The notes below the pieces were generated by a model. It was not told where the DNA came from, ran no database searches, and worked only from the letters and a program-made list of their open reading frames with translations. This document shows, piece after piece, positions 31,767-42,336 of a stretch of DNA of 64,000 nucleotides. Made by a program: the position numbers and the translations under genes. Positions within the stretch are counted from its first letter, which is position 1. Every line of letters starts with the position of its first letter. The DNA comes from Cladopsammia gracilis (taxonomy: Eukaryota; Cnidaria; Anthozoa; Scleractinia; Dendrophylliidae). The stretch lies in NCBI GenBank assembly GCA_022457155.1, contig JAJGOT010000682.1, forward strand, positions 64,501 through 128,500, in the 5' to 3' direction.

Positions 31767-32575
31767 CTACTCATGCCTGATTTTAAATGATTTGAGACTT
31801 GTAGAATTAGTTTCTTTGTACAATATCTTCGCGGGAACTGACCATGGGATGAAAGCAGACTCAACTCCTTCTTTTTCTTTAATTTGCTTCAGATAATCTT
31901 TTCGTAACTTAGCTCTTTCGCTTTGAACTAATTTTGATACATCATCCGAGATGAATACTTGGCTGTTGCAGAAAGGATTATCCTTGAGGGTGTTCGCAGC
32001 AGCCTTAAAAAAATTCTTCCTTTATCAGGGTATTTCAAAAGGTAAACATGAATTGGCCTTGGCTGTTGATCATTCGCGGTCGTGGCACGTTGGTTGATCT
32101 TCGTACGATGTGCTCGCATGACTTCTATATTTTGAAGGCCCATGTGCTTGCTAAAAAACTCTTCCTTTAAGAATTCTTCCACAGTGCCTCGGTTTTTCTC
32201 AGCGTCTTCCTTTAACCCCCATATGACCACATTATTCCTCTTAGACCTGTTCTCCAAATCTTCAATTTTTCTATGAAGAACGTCTATATCTGTGAAGCTC
32301 ACTTTTTCTGCTAGAGCACTTTTAATTTCGGTTTGTTCGTCCTCTAAGAGTTTATAGCTGTCTTTCAAGTCGCTAACATCTTTGGCAGTTTTTCTTTGAC
32401 TTGTTTCTAAGTTCTCTAACTTGAGTAAGATGGCATTAAGCTTTGTCTCTTGTTGATCTTTAGTGGCGAGCAAGTTGTCCATCTTTGCAAGTACAACATC
32501 TACCTTGTCAGGTGCTTCAGTGACTGGCATTTCGGTTCGCTGTTTTGTTTTCGACCTTGTCAATCGACCAGACAC
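31767..32575 (-). pseudogene. LINE 2 ORF1 (L1-type coiled-coil and RRM protein), one frameshift
   Basis: From ATG 32575 on the - strand: a basic N-terminus, a coiled coil of about 90 residues (LLATKDQQETKLNAILLKLE and onward), the L1 ORF1 hallmark RSKRNNVVIWGLKE, and an RRM-like part (IHVYLLKYPDKGRIF). A one-base indel in a run of T residues (about 32008) shifts the frame. The other frame then continues to a natural end (NPFCNSQVFISDDVSKLV, then KSFKIRHE) at TAG 31767-31769, for about 269 residues. It is a nucleic-acid chaperone in active elements. Confidence 0.8.
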
Positions 32576-32710
32576 TCGCTTGTCAGCAATAGATAAACTA
32601 GAAAAGTTGTCTCAGTATCATTATAAAGCCATTAACGATCATTTTCTTGAAACTTATTTGGAGAGAGCTCGGATCCACGTCCGCTTAGCTTGGCGTCATC
32701 ACGCGACTCC

Positions 32711-33443
32711 TTTATCGTTCTCTCTTCTATGCTTGGCATTTTCTGGGGGGGTGACTCTCACTTCCGGTTTGGCCGTCGGCTCCTTTTTTCCATCTGGGCC
32801 AGTGCCAGTGGAGGCCATCTCCTCCAAGGGGGTCTATGTTGCTTATCTTTCTTCTGTGGGTTGTGTTCCTCGTTGTGTGTCCAAGTTTGGCTCTATCTAT
32901 GGTAATCTGGACTGGGATTCTACGTGGTTTGGTCTTTCGTGTATGCCGCTTGACTGTCATATTTTTTATGTTAACTGGCAGATAGCTCTTGGGGTCCTTT
33001 TTACAGCAGACCGGTTGATTTCTTTTGGGTATTGTTTCGACCCCTCTTGTTTTTGTGGCCGCGGTAGTGAATCTTTGGAGCACCTCTTCTTTCTCTGCCC
33101 TCTTGTCCAGCAGGGCATTGCTCAGATTCAACTGGCCCTCTCCGCTGCTTCCCCTTTAGCTCCCCCCATCGATGCTAAGGTTATGTTGTTTGGTTTTTCG
33201 TCTGATGACTTTCGTTGTGCTCCTCTTGTTTTTGCATATTTACTTAACGTTCGGAAATTTTTGGTTTGGAAGCAGTGGAATGACTTCCGGTTCCGCGATG
33301 TGAGTCCTTCGGGCCCTAAGCTTCTTGCGCAGCTTAGGGCTAGGGTTTCTTTTTTTCTCCCTCTGTTTTTCAAACGTTTTCAGTCCCCGCACCGCCACAG
33401 TTTCTTTTTACGTCAGTGGGGCGCAAGGGGTGTGGTTTTGTGA
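32711..33443 (+). pseudogene. LINE 1 ORF2, C-terminal part
   Basis: The LINE 1 text resumes after the LINE 2 target duplication (FIVLSSMLGIFWGG). It changes frame near 32820 and then runs open to 33443: SKFGSIYGNLDWDSTWFG, a zinc-like cluster CFCGRGSESLEHLFFLC, and KFLVWKQWNDFRFRD. This C-terminal Cys/His region is usual in L1/Tx1 ORF2. The upstream codons back to 32583 in the same frame belong to the LINE 2 5' UTR and are not part of the gene. Confidence 0.78.
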
Positions 33444-34140
33444 GTTTGTGTCCCTGGGTGACCGTGGTCACCTTCATTGGTAGTACTGCGTGATCCCCTT
33501 TCTGTCTTTACTTATTCTGGTTCTGCCCTGGGAGATCGTGGTCGCCTTTATTGGTTGCACTACGTGATCCTTTTTGCTTTTCTTATTCCGGTGATCGTGG
33601 TTGCCTTGATTGGTTGTACTGAGTGATCTTTGCTTTTCTTGTTCCGGCTCTCTGTCCTGAGTGGTTCTCCTTGGTTAAGTCTCGTCGCGGCTGTGGGTTT
33701 GTCATATTGGCTAGTGTGGTCACCTTTATTGGTTGTACTGCTCGAGCCTCTCCCTGTTCCTCTCCCATTTTCTCTTTATTTTAGTATTTTGGTGGTGGTC
33801 CCCTTAAGTGGTTGTACTGCCCGTAGTTCTGTAGTCTTAGTTTTTACCATTTGGCTTTTAGTGCTTGTTTTACTTCGGTTTTAGCTGTTTTCAATCGTCT
33901 TATCCAAATTATTTTACTGTTTTATTTAAATAGTCTAGTTACTGTAGTCAGTGGCCGGTGTTTTTTTTATGTTCCCGGTAAGGTGGGGTTTGATTCCCTA
34001 GCGAGTTTGGCGAGCTGGTGCTCCCTCACCCTGGCGTTCTCCACGTCCCCGTTTTTATTTCCCATTTTACATGATCGTAGGGCATTGTACTCCGCCCTAC
34101 GGAACGCCAGAAATACAAAAAAAACCTCAGTGGATTGAGT
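33444..34140 (+). repeat. LINE 1 3' UTR with about five diverged repeats
   Basis: A unit like GTGATCGTGGTCGCCTTTAT followed by TGGTTGTACTG occurs near 33461, 33532, 33589, 33714 and 33790, with uneven spacing. No coding content. The transition to unrelated sequence near 34140-34260 (T runs, then (TA)n) is not sharply defined. Confidence 0.6.
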
Positions 34141-35987
34141 TTGTGGCTTTGTCCTGGACGGCCCCAGTTCGACTCTCCATAAAGTCCGTTTTTTTCCTTT
34201 TTTTTTTCGAACTGAACATTATGAAAGTAATGTACTTTTTTTTTGTTCGTCAAAAATCCTTACGTTTAATTTAAAAAAAATATATATATATATCAAACCG
34301 TGTCTGTGAAAACGTAAGCTTATGGCAATATTGCATAACACGTTAGCATTCCTTCTTATCAGGTTGGCTCTTAGGAGCTTTGATTAGACATAATTTCAAG
34401 CTTTTGTTTCTCCGTAAAAGCACTCAAATCACTCGGGAATCAATGCTACAATGAGTTAAAGGCGCCAAGAGTTCAAGCTGTGTACAGCTTCTTGTTCTCA
34501 TTAAAAATTCAGCGATAATTGCATTGTTTGCCTATTCAGCCCCTAACTCCCCTGACTGAAATCAAAGCCGCCACCAGGCTTTTCATAATGATCGTAGATT
34601 ACCAGGTATAAAGGCTCATACACATGATCAATTTTCGTCATGTGATTGGCTGATATGCTCATGATTTATTAATGAGTTTTGAAACCTTGGTAATGTGTGG
34701 CTAGCCATTTACAGACGTAATCTTCATTAATGAAGCAGACGTGAATACCTTGGACATTGCTGACTGGAAAGTGCTCATACAGGGGTATACGCCACTCATG
34801 ACATCAAGTATCAGACTGCCAGGGCATTTATCAATAAATGCCCAATGCTGATTACAGCACAGCATAAACTGGAGTTTGGTCTCGTGCACCAACCTGCAAT
34901 GGATAAACATCTTCCCACGTACCATTTTAAGAGCCTCCAAAATCCCAAGAAGAAAGTGGCAGATGGTTGAAAAAGCATGCCATGGAATGTGTCGTGTGGG
35001 CTGCAGAGCAAGCCAAATCCTGTGCAAGTGACACTGAGAGCAATGACGACGGTCCTATCGATGCTATAGAACAGTCTGATGCTGACAATGTTGCCACAGA
35101 TTCTACTTGAAGTGGTGTCCTTTACAATTTGAGAGCAACATTGAGCAGATCCAGTCCAGACAGTCTGCGATACAAGCTGGTGAAGCACATGCTCTGACAA
35201 CAAGAACGGAAAAGAACAGGGCAAAAGAACCTCACTGAAAAGCAACACCAGTTGAGAGATGGGAGTAAGCACCAAAGACCGCATGAAGAACGTCGTTGTG
35301 AGAAAGCCCGTCAAGCATTCCAAGGCACCTGGTTGAAAAAGACCAAACAGGAGTTGCATGACTGCATCAAACAACTGCACACCAGCCTTGATAAAAACTT
35401 CAAAGCATCCATGGGTGCCCTGCTGGAAGTCCTACAAGACAAGTTGAAGAATCATCACAAGATCATTGAAACAGTCAGCACCAAGTTGGCCTTAGATGAA
35501 TGAAGGCGAACCTGCATTGAAATGGGTCTGCTTCAGCAGCGACACAGCCACCTGGTCAAGTGTGTCTTTGAGGCCCTGCCAACAACAGAAGAGCTCGGAA
35601 GAGAGCACAGAATCATTGCAACAAGAACAAGAACACGAACCAAGCAACAACGAGGATGACGAAGAAATGTTCCTTACCCTGGTGGAGAGCTGGGAAGTTG
35701 ACCACATCCAATTTGAGAGAACATGCCGCATCCGGGGAGAATTGCAAGGGAAAAAAGTGAACCTGCCTAGACAGATCTCAGCCTAGAAGCGGCAAGAAGA
35801 AAACCTGCTCCAATACAATATTGAACTATTTCTCGTAACAACCATAAACGTTTTGATGTAAATTTATTTCTGGTTTTGATTTCTAGGTGTTACAATAACT
35901 AGAAAACAGAACATATTTATCAAGGCCACAAATGAAACAAATGGTCCTGTTGCGTACACAGTTTGATCTGCATTTTTTCTAGTCTTG
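34141..35987. other. No assignable gene; decayed coding-like sequence at 34700-35790
   Basis: The first 550 bases are AT-rich. The + strand from about 34730 to 35785 has codon-like composition in short pieces that change frame (for example 35252-35503, a charged helix, and 35496-35786, ending in an acidic Glu/Asp/Ser-rich stretch). I do not recognise the family. It is probably a decayed multicopy gene. Confidence 0.35.
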
Positions 35988-36320
35988 TTAAGCTAGGGGC
36001 ATTTTGAGCCCAGCCCTTTTCTTTAGTCCAGTTTTTCCTTCTTGAAATTGGAAATCGTCATCTCTCAAAATAGCCATCCACTGCCCAAATCCATGCCTAT
36101 CTATTCCTTTCTTGAGAAAATAGTCTTCATCTGCCGTGAACTTCAACACCTGACGATAACTTTTTTGAATGCGCAAGGGGTTCGTGGGTGGGGCATCTTT
36201 TCTAAGGTGCGCGCTTTTTGATTCTAGAGTTTCAACAGATGGTGCCGAACTTGATGTTGAAGTGCCAAACCTTGCTTGCATGTCCTCGTCCACCCCTGAA
36301 CCCTTGTTGCCTTGTAGTTT

Positions 36321-36364
<44 letters not shown>

Positions 36365-37378
36365 CATTTATATAGCACCTTTTCTACAAGATTCAAAGGC
36401 GCTGTTTACATTTGTGAGCCTAAAAGCAACTTTGCGCGATCTTTGCTTTTGATAGTGAACTCTAGCAACAGCAGAACCATTTTTGGTCTTCGGATAAAAT
36501 TATTTGCTCTTTGCTAGTGAGCAGACTGAGGCTTTGCGTTTCGACAATTTGACCATAATGTGTCGGATGAATGTATTTTCCATTTGCATCAAAAACCAAC
36601 TTGCTCATGACCGCCTAATTTGCTGTGCTGGCCTCCAATTTTATTGACCAGAACAAAGACATGTTGAGGTTTAAGCAACGGCCTAATGAAAGTGATGTAG
36701 CCATAGAGCACTTGCATCCTTGTATCTGTCAGAATCAAGGAATCAAAACCATACTTGCTCGCAGTCTTGAATGTTTTATGATCGATGAATCCCTCATTTT
36801 CCTCCGCTGCACTGATCATGTTGACTGTCAAATACTGATAAGTCATAGGACATGACCCCTTCACTTTGAATAAGTACATTGAAACAAATTTCGTGGCAAA
36901 TGTTAAGTTTGATGGGTTCACTTCATCTGCACTGGTTTTTGCACATCTTAACGGTGGTTTCGTAGCGGGGCAAATGAAAAGTCACGACTTCCAACAATTC
37001 CTCCGTGGTTGCCAAGTGTCATTTAGCTTCCAGAGTTTCGATGTCTAGATCCTGTGTCCACTGCAATCTCATCATCTTTGCCACTGTCTTATGCGCCCTT
37101 TTGAGGTACACCTGTCTCGGATAATTTTCGAACAACTGCATCTGATGTGCCGTTAACTTTTCTGAAGTTGATCAGTTCAGAAATAGCATCAATGTATCCC
37201 AAGCATCCACCACGTCTGAGCTTGCATTCTTCTTGCAAATGGTGGATAAACGTGAAACAGATTTGGAGAACACAGACTGAAGTCCACTACTTCAAATGTC
37301 AACTGTTCCTCGTCATCACTTCTTGTTGAGCTGTGTGGTCTTTCTTGCAAAGGCCACCACTCCCAGTTAACCATGTTG
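35988..37378 (-). pseudogene. Decayed tyrosine-recombinase-like gene with C-terminal SANT/Myb domain
   Basis: Pieces in order on the - strand but in different frames: QVYLKRAHKTVAKMMRLQW (about 37090-37150), CPMTYQYLTVNMISAAEENE and YGFDSLILTDTRMQVLYGYI (36860-36700), GQHSKLG, KYIHPTHYGQIVETQS (about 36560), SAVARVHYQKQRSRKVAL (about 36450), then a SANT-like block FTADEDYFLKKGIDRHGFGQ (36160-36080). The H-x-x-H/R-Y block and later HY pair resemble the catalytic end of tyrosine recombinases (Crypton-like), but that assignment is tentative. An (AAT)n run at 36322-36364 interrupts it, and several shifts make it dead. Confidence 0.5.
36322..36364. repeat. (TAA)n microsatellite
   Basis: About 14 uninterrupted TAA units inside the recombinase-like pseudogene. 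Confidence 0.95.
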
Positions 37379-37857
37379 TGAATATGAAGGGTACAAATAA
37401 ATGTTGAGCCACATAGCACTGGTGTTACAAACAAGGAATCAGAGAATTAACTCTGTGTGTAAATTATAGTGCTAAGGTAAACCCATAAATTTCCCTGTAC
37501 TGAGCGTTAGCCCTAGTAACGAAATGAGGGACCACACGAGGGAAAGAAAAAAATCTTTGACCTTGGTGGAATTCGAACCCACGACCTCCGGATTAGATCT
37601 TCCGTCGCTCTACCGCTTGAGCCACGAGGCCTTACGGGAGCAGATCGTGGGTAATATGGTGGTAAATTTGTGGCAATGAGAATGTGAAGGGTACAAATAA
37701 ATGTTGAGCCACGTAGCACTGGTGATACAAACAAGGAATCAGAGAATTAACTCTGTGTGTAAATTATAGTGCTAAGGTAAAGCCATAAATTTCCCTGTAC
37801 TGAGCGTTAGCCCTAGTAAGGAAATGAGGGACCACACGAGGGAAAGAAAAAATAAGT
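37379..37857 (-). mobile_element. tRNA-derived SINE: one full and one truncated copy
   Basis: A body of about 170 bp containing GGGTACAAATAAATGTTGAG and AGAATTAACTCTGTGTGTAA occurs twice in the same orientation (37385-37550 and 37685-37850), about 97 percent identical by eye. Only the first copy is attached to a tRNA-like head (37559-37631). The SINE runs on the - strand, with the head at the right and the body at the left. It separates the recombinase-like pseudogene from the integrase fragment. Confidence 0.75.
37559..37631 (-). repeat. tRNA-like SINE head
   Basis: On the - strand: an A-box-like GTGGCTCAAGCGGTAGAGCG and a B-box-like GGTCGTGGGTTCGAATTCC at tRNA spacing, so RNA polymerase III promoter elements are present. 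The acceptor arms do not pair well and it is joined to the SINE body, so it is not a working tRNA gene. It is the source of a spurious open frame across this stretch. Confidence 0.75.
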
Positions 37858-37860
37858 GAA

Positions 37861-38376
37861 AGTTCTAAAGCAATGCTAAGTTGGTGTGAATACACCAGTG
37901 AGACAGCATATGTAAGAAATATAAGCCACCACAGAGCGATTAAAAAGTCGCCCTATGAGGTACTGTTTGGTTTCAAGCCCCATCATGAAAAACTCGAACA
38001 CACAACAGACACTAAAGACAAAGCACAGGAAGCAGCTGAGACAAGTGAACATTAGGTAGATTTCGAAGAAAGACAGCCTAAACGGCCAAAAATTGAACAA
38101 AACCAGCCGAAATACAATGAGAAAATGGTGTGGCAAACACACAAAAAGAACGACGCTAGAAAACCGAAATTCAAAGTAGTATCCAAACATGCTCCTGGGA
38201 AAAAAAATTGTGAACTTGAGGACACTTCTGCTAAATTCGTTACTGAATATGGAAAAATAAAAAGTCTGATTTTGACGACAAGAATGTACCCCTGCACAAC
38301 AACAAATATTAAACCAGATTACACCAAGGAACTCACATTTTCTGCTGCTTGCAAAGCAGCACACGCAAATCATTAG
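37861..38376 (+). pseudogene. KRBA2-like integrase C-terminal fragment
   Basis: Residues SWCEYTSETAYVRNISHHRA and KKSPYEVLFGFKPHH match the end of a retroviral-type integrase core. After a stop and frame change the text continues with KYNEKMVWQTHKKNDARKPK and KIKSLILTTRMYPCTTTNIK, the C-terminal block I associate with KRBA2-like integrases. The N-terminal catalytic half is absent; the SINE abuts the left end. Confidence 0.55.
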
Positions 38377-38390
38377 TCAGACTGTTAAAA

Positions 38391-39070
38391 CAGGAACTAT
38401 CAAATAAAGGAACAGAACATGATAAATAATAACCATTTTACATGAATAAGAACAAGTGATTAGGAACAATTGTTCCACATTCCAGCAAAAAGGAACTCCT
38501 TGATAGAACTGTTGTTCCTCAAAAGAGTGAAAAGGAACAGGCTCTCAATACAGGAAACATCAAAGAAAGGAACACAAAATGATGAAGAACCATTTCACGC
38601 GAATAGGAACAATTGATCCACATGCCAGTAAAAGGGAACATATCCTATGAAAAGGACCTCAGTCATAGGAACAATTGTTCTTCAAAAGAGTGAAAAGGAA
38701 CAAAATGAAAACAGGAACTATCATAGCAAGGAACAAATGCTGAATGGGAACGACTAAATGGGAACACACATTCCACGCCTCAACAGTGAGGAATGCCTAC
38801 TCTGAACTGTTGTTCCTTTAATGAATGAAAAGGGAACAATCTCAAAACGGGAACAAACACTGTTAGGAACACTCGTTCCTAAACTACCCATTCAGGAAAA
38901 AATAGTTGCATTCGCGAGTATGAATTCGGAACAAAAGCTGCTATTTAACTGTGAATAAACATCTTGTTCCTAGTTAATGCCGACAATTGTTCCTATTTAG
39001 CCTAAAACGACCACATGAATCAGGAACAATTCATCCAATGGGAACGTTCTCAAATAAAATATAGGAACAG
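38391..39070. repeat. About 160-bp tandem array built from GGAAC motifs
   Basis: Units start near 38391, 38551, 38712 and 38848. Each contains many GGAAC words and some GTTCC words, including perfect or near-perfect palindromes GGAACAATTGTTCC (38461-38474, with variants near 38610 and 38660). In total about 25 GGAAC and 8 GTTCC occur. No coding frame. Confidence 0.75.
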
Positions 39071-40245
39071 CAAGCAAAAATCAAAACACGTTTAAACCCA
39101 CCTAGATAATAGAGAAAAAACACTGAAGCGTCGGTAGAATCGCTGTGTGGTATACATGGAACAGCCGAAATTTGATGAACGTAATCACTCTAAAACTTCC
39201 ACAAATGAACAAGTAACAAATTTTGGGAAACGTAATAGGAGGAAGTAGAGGTGATAGACATTGAAGAAGATGAGGAAGTGGAGGTGAAAAGCCATTGATA
39301 CCTCTGTACACTACAAAGACCCAATGAATAAAATTTTGCAGCCTGTCGATATGTCATAGCGCATTTGGTCCAGGTACATTGTATTGATACCTGGGATGCA
39401 TAGCACGCCAATGTAAAGCAGTGTTAATTGGGTCAATTAGATTGATTATAACAGACTTTCAATGGATTCAAGAAAAATATACCACTCATTTTCCGCCATA
39501 TTTTCTATCCTGTTTGGATCATCATGAAATCTCTCCTCACCATCCCATAGCTCAACTCACAAACATCGTTCGTTGGAGGAGAGATCACATGATGAGCTAA
39601 AATATTGTCTGCACAGAAGGCTATTACTTTCACCTTTTTAAAAAAGGGTACTTAAAGGTAAAGATTTATAGCTCCACATAGAAAGTCAAAGGATTCTATT
39701 TAAGTCTCGTTTCAACCCACAAGGTGTTATTGAGTGTTATTTTGGGTGTTATTGTGAAATAAAAGGCAAACCACTTATCAGAATTAACCCTTTATTACGT
39801 GAAAAAAGACGAAACTAAACAGAAAAATAGATAAACAAGGGTCATTGTTATAAAAATAGCGGCATTTCATTGGAAATATTGTGTAATCATGCAATTATAT
39901 CTCTGGCCTCCCATCTTCTTTATATGTAATGCTGACATTTTTCTGGTGGATGCTCTGGATTTAAAAATTCTCTGAACTGACATTCACAGGTGAGCTCTGT
40001 TCATTCAAAGAAAACAATCAACACCACATCAACCAGATTCCAATTAGTGCAAAGGAAATGCTACAAACTTCAACGTGATCAAACATGAACATTTCACGGT
40101 CAAAGCGTTCTTCCCTTGTCGAAAATATCATCACACCTGTACGTTAGTTGAAAATAGTTCATCAAAGTATAGAAAACATCCTGCACGTGAAGTAGCAAGG
40201 TAAACAATATGGTACACAGTCTCACATCATAGTGCATATAGTAAT
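39071..40245. other. No recognisable gene
   Basis: AT-rich sequence with short unrelated frames on both strands. A purine-rich stretch (about 39235-39290) and nothing else notable. Confidence 0.4.
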
Positions 40246-40556
40246 ACTCTATCAAGGTAGAAATTTTCATCAAGCTAGAGAAATGTGATATCAAGGCAGA
40301 AAATGTGATCAAGGTAGAGTAATGTGATATCAAGGTAGAAAATATCATCAAGCTAGAGGAATGTGATATCAAGGCAGAAAATTTCATCAAGCTAGACAAA
40401 TGCGATAAAGGCAGAGTAACACTATCAAGGTAGAAAATGTGATCAAGGTAGAGTAAACGCTCTATCAAGGTAGAAAATTTCATCAAGGTAGAGTAAACAC
40501 TCTATCAAGATAGAATATTTCATCAAGGTAGAGAAATGTGATATCAAGGTAGAAAA
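40246..40556. repeat. Minisatellite of ATCAAGGTAGA-type units
   Basis: About 16 copies of ATCAAGGTAGA or ATCAAGCTAGA, separated by AAAATGTG, GTAATGTGAT or AAATTTC. The basic step is about 17-21 bp and a higher-order step is near 40 bp. It yields spurious open frames on the - strand. Confidence 0.85.
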
Positions 40557-41409
40557 TTGCTCAAAAACCTGAGGTTCAAAACTTGCACCTGCTCTGGTGT
40601 CTTTCACTGTTCTAACTGTATAACAATAGTTGCCATGAAAAAAAACAATGCCTAAGAAAACTATCACAAAATGCAGTTAACTGTAATTAAAGACTTAATT
40701 GAGTTGCAAATTGCTGTTAAAATAGAGAGCTGTCCATGCACGAAGTTTGAACACTAATCAGCACTGCTTACGTGTGAAACCTGTAGAGAAATTTATGGAT
40801 ATGGATAATAATGGTTGATACATACATCGATGATTTGCACCAGGAGATCGGAGAATCCCTGGAACAACCACGACTTAAACTTTTTTCCAAACTGAGCTTG
40901 AAAACTCCGGGTGCGGCTGATGCGCCTGTCAATGTTTAGGAGTGGGGGTGGGCATACCCAGGGGATTTGACTTGATCTCCGCTCCCATGAGAGGGGAATT
41001 ATAAGAAATTTCACATAACTCAAAGTTGCACAAGAGCCTGGAACCTGGAACCTAGTCCACCATCTTGAAAATTACCCAGAAGACTCAGATTGAGTGTCGG
41101 ATTGCACACAATTTTGCCAGCTGCTTCAAGCTGTTGAACCAGAAAAAAGTTAAAAGTTGAGTTGAAAAATCCGAGAAATGCCCTTGTACAAGCCATGGGA
41201 TGTTAAGCGACAGAAGAGAAAGGCAGTGGTGGTGAGTGGTTTCAACATTTGAAGGATGTCCGAGAAAATAGGAGAAAAGGTGCTAAAAAGGAAGCAGAAA
41301 CTCAGACAAATAATCAAAACGTAAAACAAAGAAAAAAGTGTGACCTATGTATATACTGTTGATTTGATATTATATTAGCCGAAACAGTTGGATATTTGAC
41401 AGTTAATAT
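40557..41409. other. No recognisable gene
   Basis: No family signature on either strand. Bases 41170-41330 have a lysine/glutamate-coding composition on the + strand but no open frame of note. Confidence 0.35.
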
Positions 41410-41612
41410 TTGTTTCATCAATCCTATATGCTTAGCAAAAAGAAAGAACTGTGGAAAGCAGCCAGGAAGAACTGTACATGCTTCACAGCTGAGCTGCCAG
41501 TGGATGCCACAGCAGATGTATTCGACTGGATTGAGTGTGACAAATGCAAAGCTTCGCATCACCAGTACTGCAGCACAAAAATGTCTCTTGCAGCATGGCC
41601 CTCACGATTAAT
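41410..41612 (+). pseudogene. Small PHD-finger-like fragment
   Basis: One frame reads NCTCFTAELPV and then FDWIECDKCKASHHQYCS. This has the C-x-C, W-x-x-C-x-x-C and H-x-x-C spacing of the first part of a PHD finger. No other domain is attached, and the Penelope fragment begins right after. It is probably a leftover exon of a multicopy gene. Confidence 0.4.
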
Positions 41613-42336
41613 GATAATATTGAAATTCAGACTGAGTGCCAAAAAAAACTGTGACAAAGACAGTCAGACATTTTGGGGGAAACCCCTTCATCAATTTGTT
41701 GTATGTACCCAAACGAGCGAGATGTAGGACATGCGCCTTCACTGGAGAGACTTCTAATATCAACCACACAAACGGAATCATACATCTCAAAGGACGTGTC
41801 GTTTATACCATCATTTGTACCAGCTGTCAAGTTTTGTACATTGGGGAGACTGGTTGTCGGCTCGCAGACAGATTCTGCGAGCACCTCCGCTGTGTGGTAG
41901 GCTCCAATCACAGCCAACGCTATTGCAATGGAGGATTCCCCGTTGCCGAACATTTCAACCAACTGGGACACTCATTTGGTGACGGTGATAAAGAAAGTCA
42001 TGGGAGCAACTACCACATGACAGAGAGAAGAAATGAGGCTAATTTTTCTACACAAGACCAACTTGGCACCTCATGGAATTAACATGGACTTTAAATGCTA
42101 ATTTTCCATGAGGCTACATTGGCTTCAAGTTTCATATTCTGTCGCATTTATGCACGTGCTCGAATTCGCGTTTTATTTGAATATTTTTACACACAACAAA
42201 TTATATGTGAGCATGAGCATTTGTCTCGTAAAAATAACACAACACCGATGAAGTGGTTATCCCCGAAACGTCTGACTGTCTTTTTCACAGCTTTTTTTCC
42301 GCACTTAGTTTTCTGAATTTCAATAATACCACTAGT
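41613..42336 (+). mobile_element. Penelope-like element, 3' part with GIY-YIG endonuclease and inverted ends
   Basis: Residues CRTCAFTGE, VVYTIICTSCQVLYIGETGC, RLADRFCEHLRCV and PVAEHFNQLGHS fit the C-terminal GIY-YIG endonuclease of Penelope-like retroelements, with a Cys cluster in front of it. The frame breaks near 42050. About 80 bp at the left (from 41613, including AAAGACAGTCAGAC) is the diverged complement of the right end (to 42336, GTCTGACTGTCTTT), so the fragment has long inverted termini. RT is missing. Penelope elements often carry terminal repeats of complex orientation. Confidence 0.72.

Larger units (their letters stand above)
16859..32710 (-). mobile_element. LINE 2: L1-like retrotransposon inserted in LINE 1 ORF2
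   Basis: A full-length-looking LINE in reverse orientation. Its 3' tail (A-rich with AAT repeats on its own strand) is at the left edge. ORF2 runs from about 31440 down to 17046, ORF1 lies at 32575-31767, and its 5' end is near 32710. The 14-bp sequence TTTATCGTTCTCTC occurs on both sides (16845-16858 and 32711-32724), a clear target-site duplication, and the LINE 1 reading frame is coherent across it. Without the 10.6-kb transposon at 20366-30989, LINE 2 would be about 5.2 kb. Confidence 0.85.
7900..34140 (+). mobile_element. LINE 1: L1/Tx1-like non-LTR retrotransposon, split by nested insertions
   Basis: One + strand LINE can be followed through the window in four host blocks: 7900-9085, 9258-10339, 14159-16858 and 32711-34140. 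The order is a G/T-rich 5' region, ORF1 with an RRM-like and a CCHC part, ORF2 with endonuclease and RT, the ORF2 C-terminal zinc region, and a repetitive 3' UTR. The host reading continues across each inserted block, which shows that they were inserted later. Both ORFs carry many frameshifts and stops. The outer limits (7900 and 34140) are estimates because I could not find a target duplication for this oldest layer. Confidence 0.7.

Noticed and set aside
32463..33443. One 326-residue gene
   Set aside because: The frame runs by chance from LINE 2 ORF1/5' UTR antisense sequence through the target duplication into LINE 1 ORF2; only the part after about 32820 is real coding remnant.
34701..35380. 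Two overlapping - strand frames of 108 and 189 codons
   Set aside because: Composition looks like the antisense of a decayed + strand coding sequence; no family resemblance on the - strand.
37559..37631. Functional tRNA gene on the - strand
   Set aside because: A and B boxes are present, but the acceptor stem does not pair and the sequence is the head of a SINE.
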